Below the pieces are notes generated by a model. That model worked only from the letters and a program-made list of their open reading frames with translations, made no database searches and was not told the origin of the DNA. Made by a program: the position numbers and the translations under genes. From positions 1-6,256 of the forward strand of contig QGUH01000233.1 in NCBI GenBank assembly GCA_003242355.1: DNA of 6,256 nt. Reading direction: 5' to 3'. Source of the stretch: Pseudomonadota bacterium. GTDB taxonomy: Bacteria > Myxococcota_A > Polyangia > Polyangiales > Polyangiaceae. Positions 5,707-6,256 of the stretch are shown here, one piece after another (the first letter of the stretch is position 1; each line of letters starts with the position of its first letter).

Positions 5707-6256
5707 ATGAGTAGTCACACGAGGACCCGCATTTCGGCGCGCCGCGCTTCCACGTTCCTGTTCGTCCCGTCCGTTCTGATCCTCGGCAGCATCGGCTGCA
5801 GCGCCGCGCCCGAGCCCCCGGAAGACGGCGGATTCTCCTTCGGCGGAACCGGCGGTACGAACGGCACGGGCACGGGCATGTCCGGCGGAACCGTCGGTAC
5901 GGGAGGCACCCCGGTCGGCAACGGCGGCAGCACTGGGGTCGGCGGCACGGTCGGCGGCACCACGGGTGGCACCGGGGGAATGATGCCCAGCGGCAACGGG
6001 GGCACTCCCCCGACCACGGGTGGCACGGGTGGCATCGTCGGCAACGGCGGATCGCCCCCCGTCGGCCAGGGCGGCATGCCTCCGGGCAACAACGGCGGGA
6101 TGGGCCCCTCGGAAGGAGGATCGGGCAACATGCCGCCCCTCGGCGGCGCGCCGATCGGCGGGGCGCCCGACACGGGCTCCGGCGGCTCGGCCCCAACCGG
6201 CGGGTGCACGTTCGAGGTGAAGGCGTCGCTGGGCACCGCCATTGGCACGGTGGGTA
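5707..6256 (+). CDS. Secreted Gly/Thr-rich putative lipoprotein, N-terminal part (runs off right edge)
   Basis: The visible 183 residues begin with a signal peptide: a basic n-region (MSSHTRTRISARRAS), a hydrophobic stretch FLFVPSVLILGSIG, then Cys31. SIGC resembles a lipobox but has Ser at -3 where Leu is usual, so lipidation is likely but not certain. An acidic, proline-containing spacer (AAPEPPEDG) follows, then a linker from about 41 to 166 made almost wholly of Gly, Thr, Ser, Asn, Pro and a few Val/Met. At Cys167 the composition changes to CTFEVKASLGTAIGTVG, which looks like the start of a beta-rich folded domain cut by the edge. Such an anchor, Gly-rich spacer and C-terminal domain is a common plan for surface proteins of myxobacteria; that comparison is from memory. 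The function cannot be told from this half. A fibronectin-type or enzymatic domain downstream is possible but unseen. It has its own leader of up to 649 nt, so it is probably not part of the exporter operon. Confidence 0.85.
   Translation, partial: MSSHTRTRISARRASTFLFVPSVLILGSIGCSAAPEPPEDGGFSFGGTGGTNGTGTGMSGGTVGTGGTPVGNGGSTGVGGTVGGTTGGTGGMMPSGNGGTPPTTGGTGGIVGNGGSPPVGQGGMPPGNNGGMGPSEGGSGNMPPLGGAPIGGAPDTGSGGSAPTGGCTFEVKASLGTAIGTVG
5827..6204 (+). repeat. Low-complexity coding repeat (Gly-rich linker)
   Basis: This DNA encodes residues 41-166 of the putative lipoprotein and consists of irregular GGC/GGT/GGA-ACC/ACG/AAC units (peptide patterns GGT, GTGG, GNGG). No fixed period holds for long, so it is a compositional repeat rather than a regular tandem array. 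Its many near-identical short units could allow slippage and length change. Confidence 0.7.

Noticed and set aside
5837..6205. GGC/ACC-rich array considered as a CRISPR or minisatellite
   Set aside because: There is no fixed repeat-spacer pattern and the reading frame is kept throughout, so it is a low-complexity protein linker.
5715..6248. Proline-rich minus-strand frames antisense to the putative lipoprotein
   Set aside because: The Pro/Val/Ser pattern is simply the antisense reading of GGC/GGT-rich linker DNA; the plus strand has a signal peptide and a ribosome-binding site.

Overview
The window is GC-rich, and all complete genes use codons strongly biased to G or C at the third position. 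The tripartite-type export genes imply a Gram-negative, double-membraned cell. Together with a putative lipoprotein whose N-terminal half is a long Gly/Thr/Ser/Asn/Pro linker, this suggests a myxobacterium-like organism (Myxococcota, perhaps the Polyangia). That placement is inferred from style and composition; there is no rRNA or other marker gene.

Layout. (1) 1-474, minus strand: the N-terminal half of a PLP-dependent class IV aminotransferase (branched-chain/D-amino-acid aminotransferase/aminodeoxychorismate lyase fold), cut by the left edge just after its probable catalytic lysine. (2) 475-736: a divergent intergenic region with an imperfect two-copy direct repeat and two short hairpins. 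(3) 737-5057, plus strand: a tight four-gene operon for a MacAB/DevBCA-type ABC exporter. It encodes a periplasmic adaptor, a stand-alone ABC ATPase, and two different FtsX/MacB-type permeases of nearly equal length (388 and 389 aa). Gaps are 31, 7 and 11 nt, and two of the three junctions have Shine-Dalgarno sequences touching the upstream stop codon. (4) 5058-5706: a 649-nt stretch with no convincing gene, holding a 21-bp perfect tandem duplication, a 34-bp imperfect direct repeat, a bulged hairpin and several palindromes. (5) 5707-6256, plus strand: the start of a secreted, probably lipid-anchored protein with a long low-complexity linker, cut by the right edge where a folded domain seems to begin.

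How the genes work together. The ATPase should energise a heterodimer of the two permeases in the inner membrane. The adaptor, anchored by one N-terminal membrane helix, should link them across the periplasm to an outer-membrane channel that is not encoded here. In this mechanotransmission class (type VII ABC) the permeases usually drive release or extrusion of a periplasmic substrate such as a lipid, peptide, lipoprotein or small molecule, rather than transport from the cytoplasm. Nothing in the window identifies the substrate. The flanking aminotransferase and lipoprotein genes have their own leaders, and no functional link to the exporter is visible.

I see no phage, IS, CRISPR, toxin-antitoxin or RNA gene, and no clearly new system. 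The items most worth a second look are the operator-like repeats in the divergent region, the altered tip motif of the adaptor, the heteromeric permease pair, and the repeat-bearing 649-nt gap.
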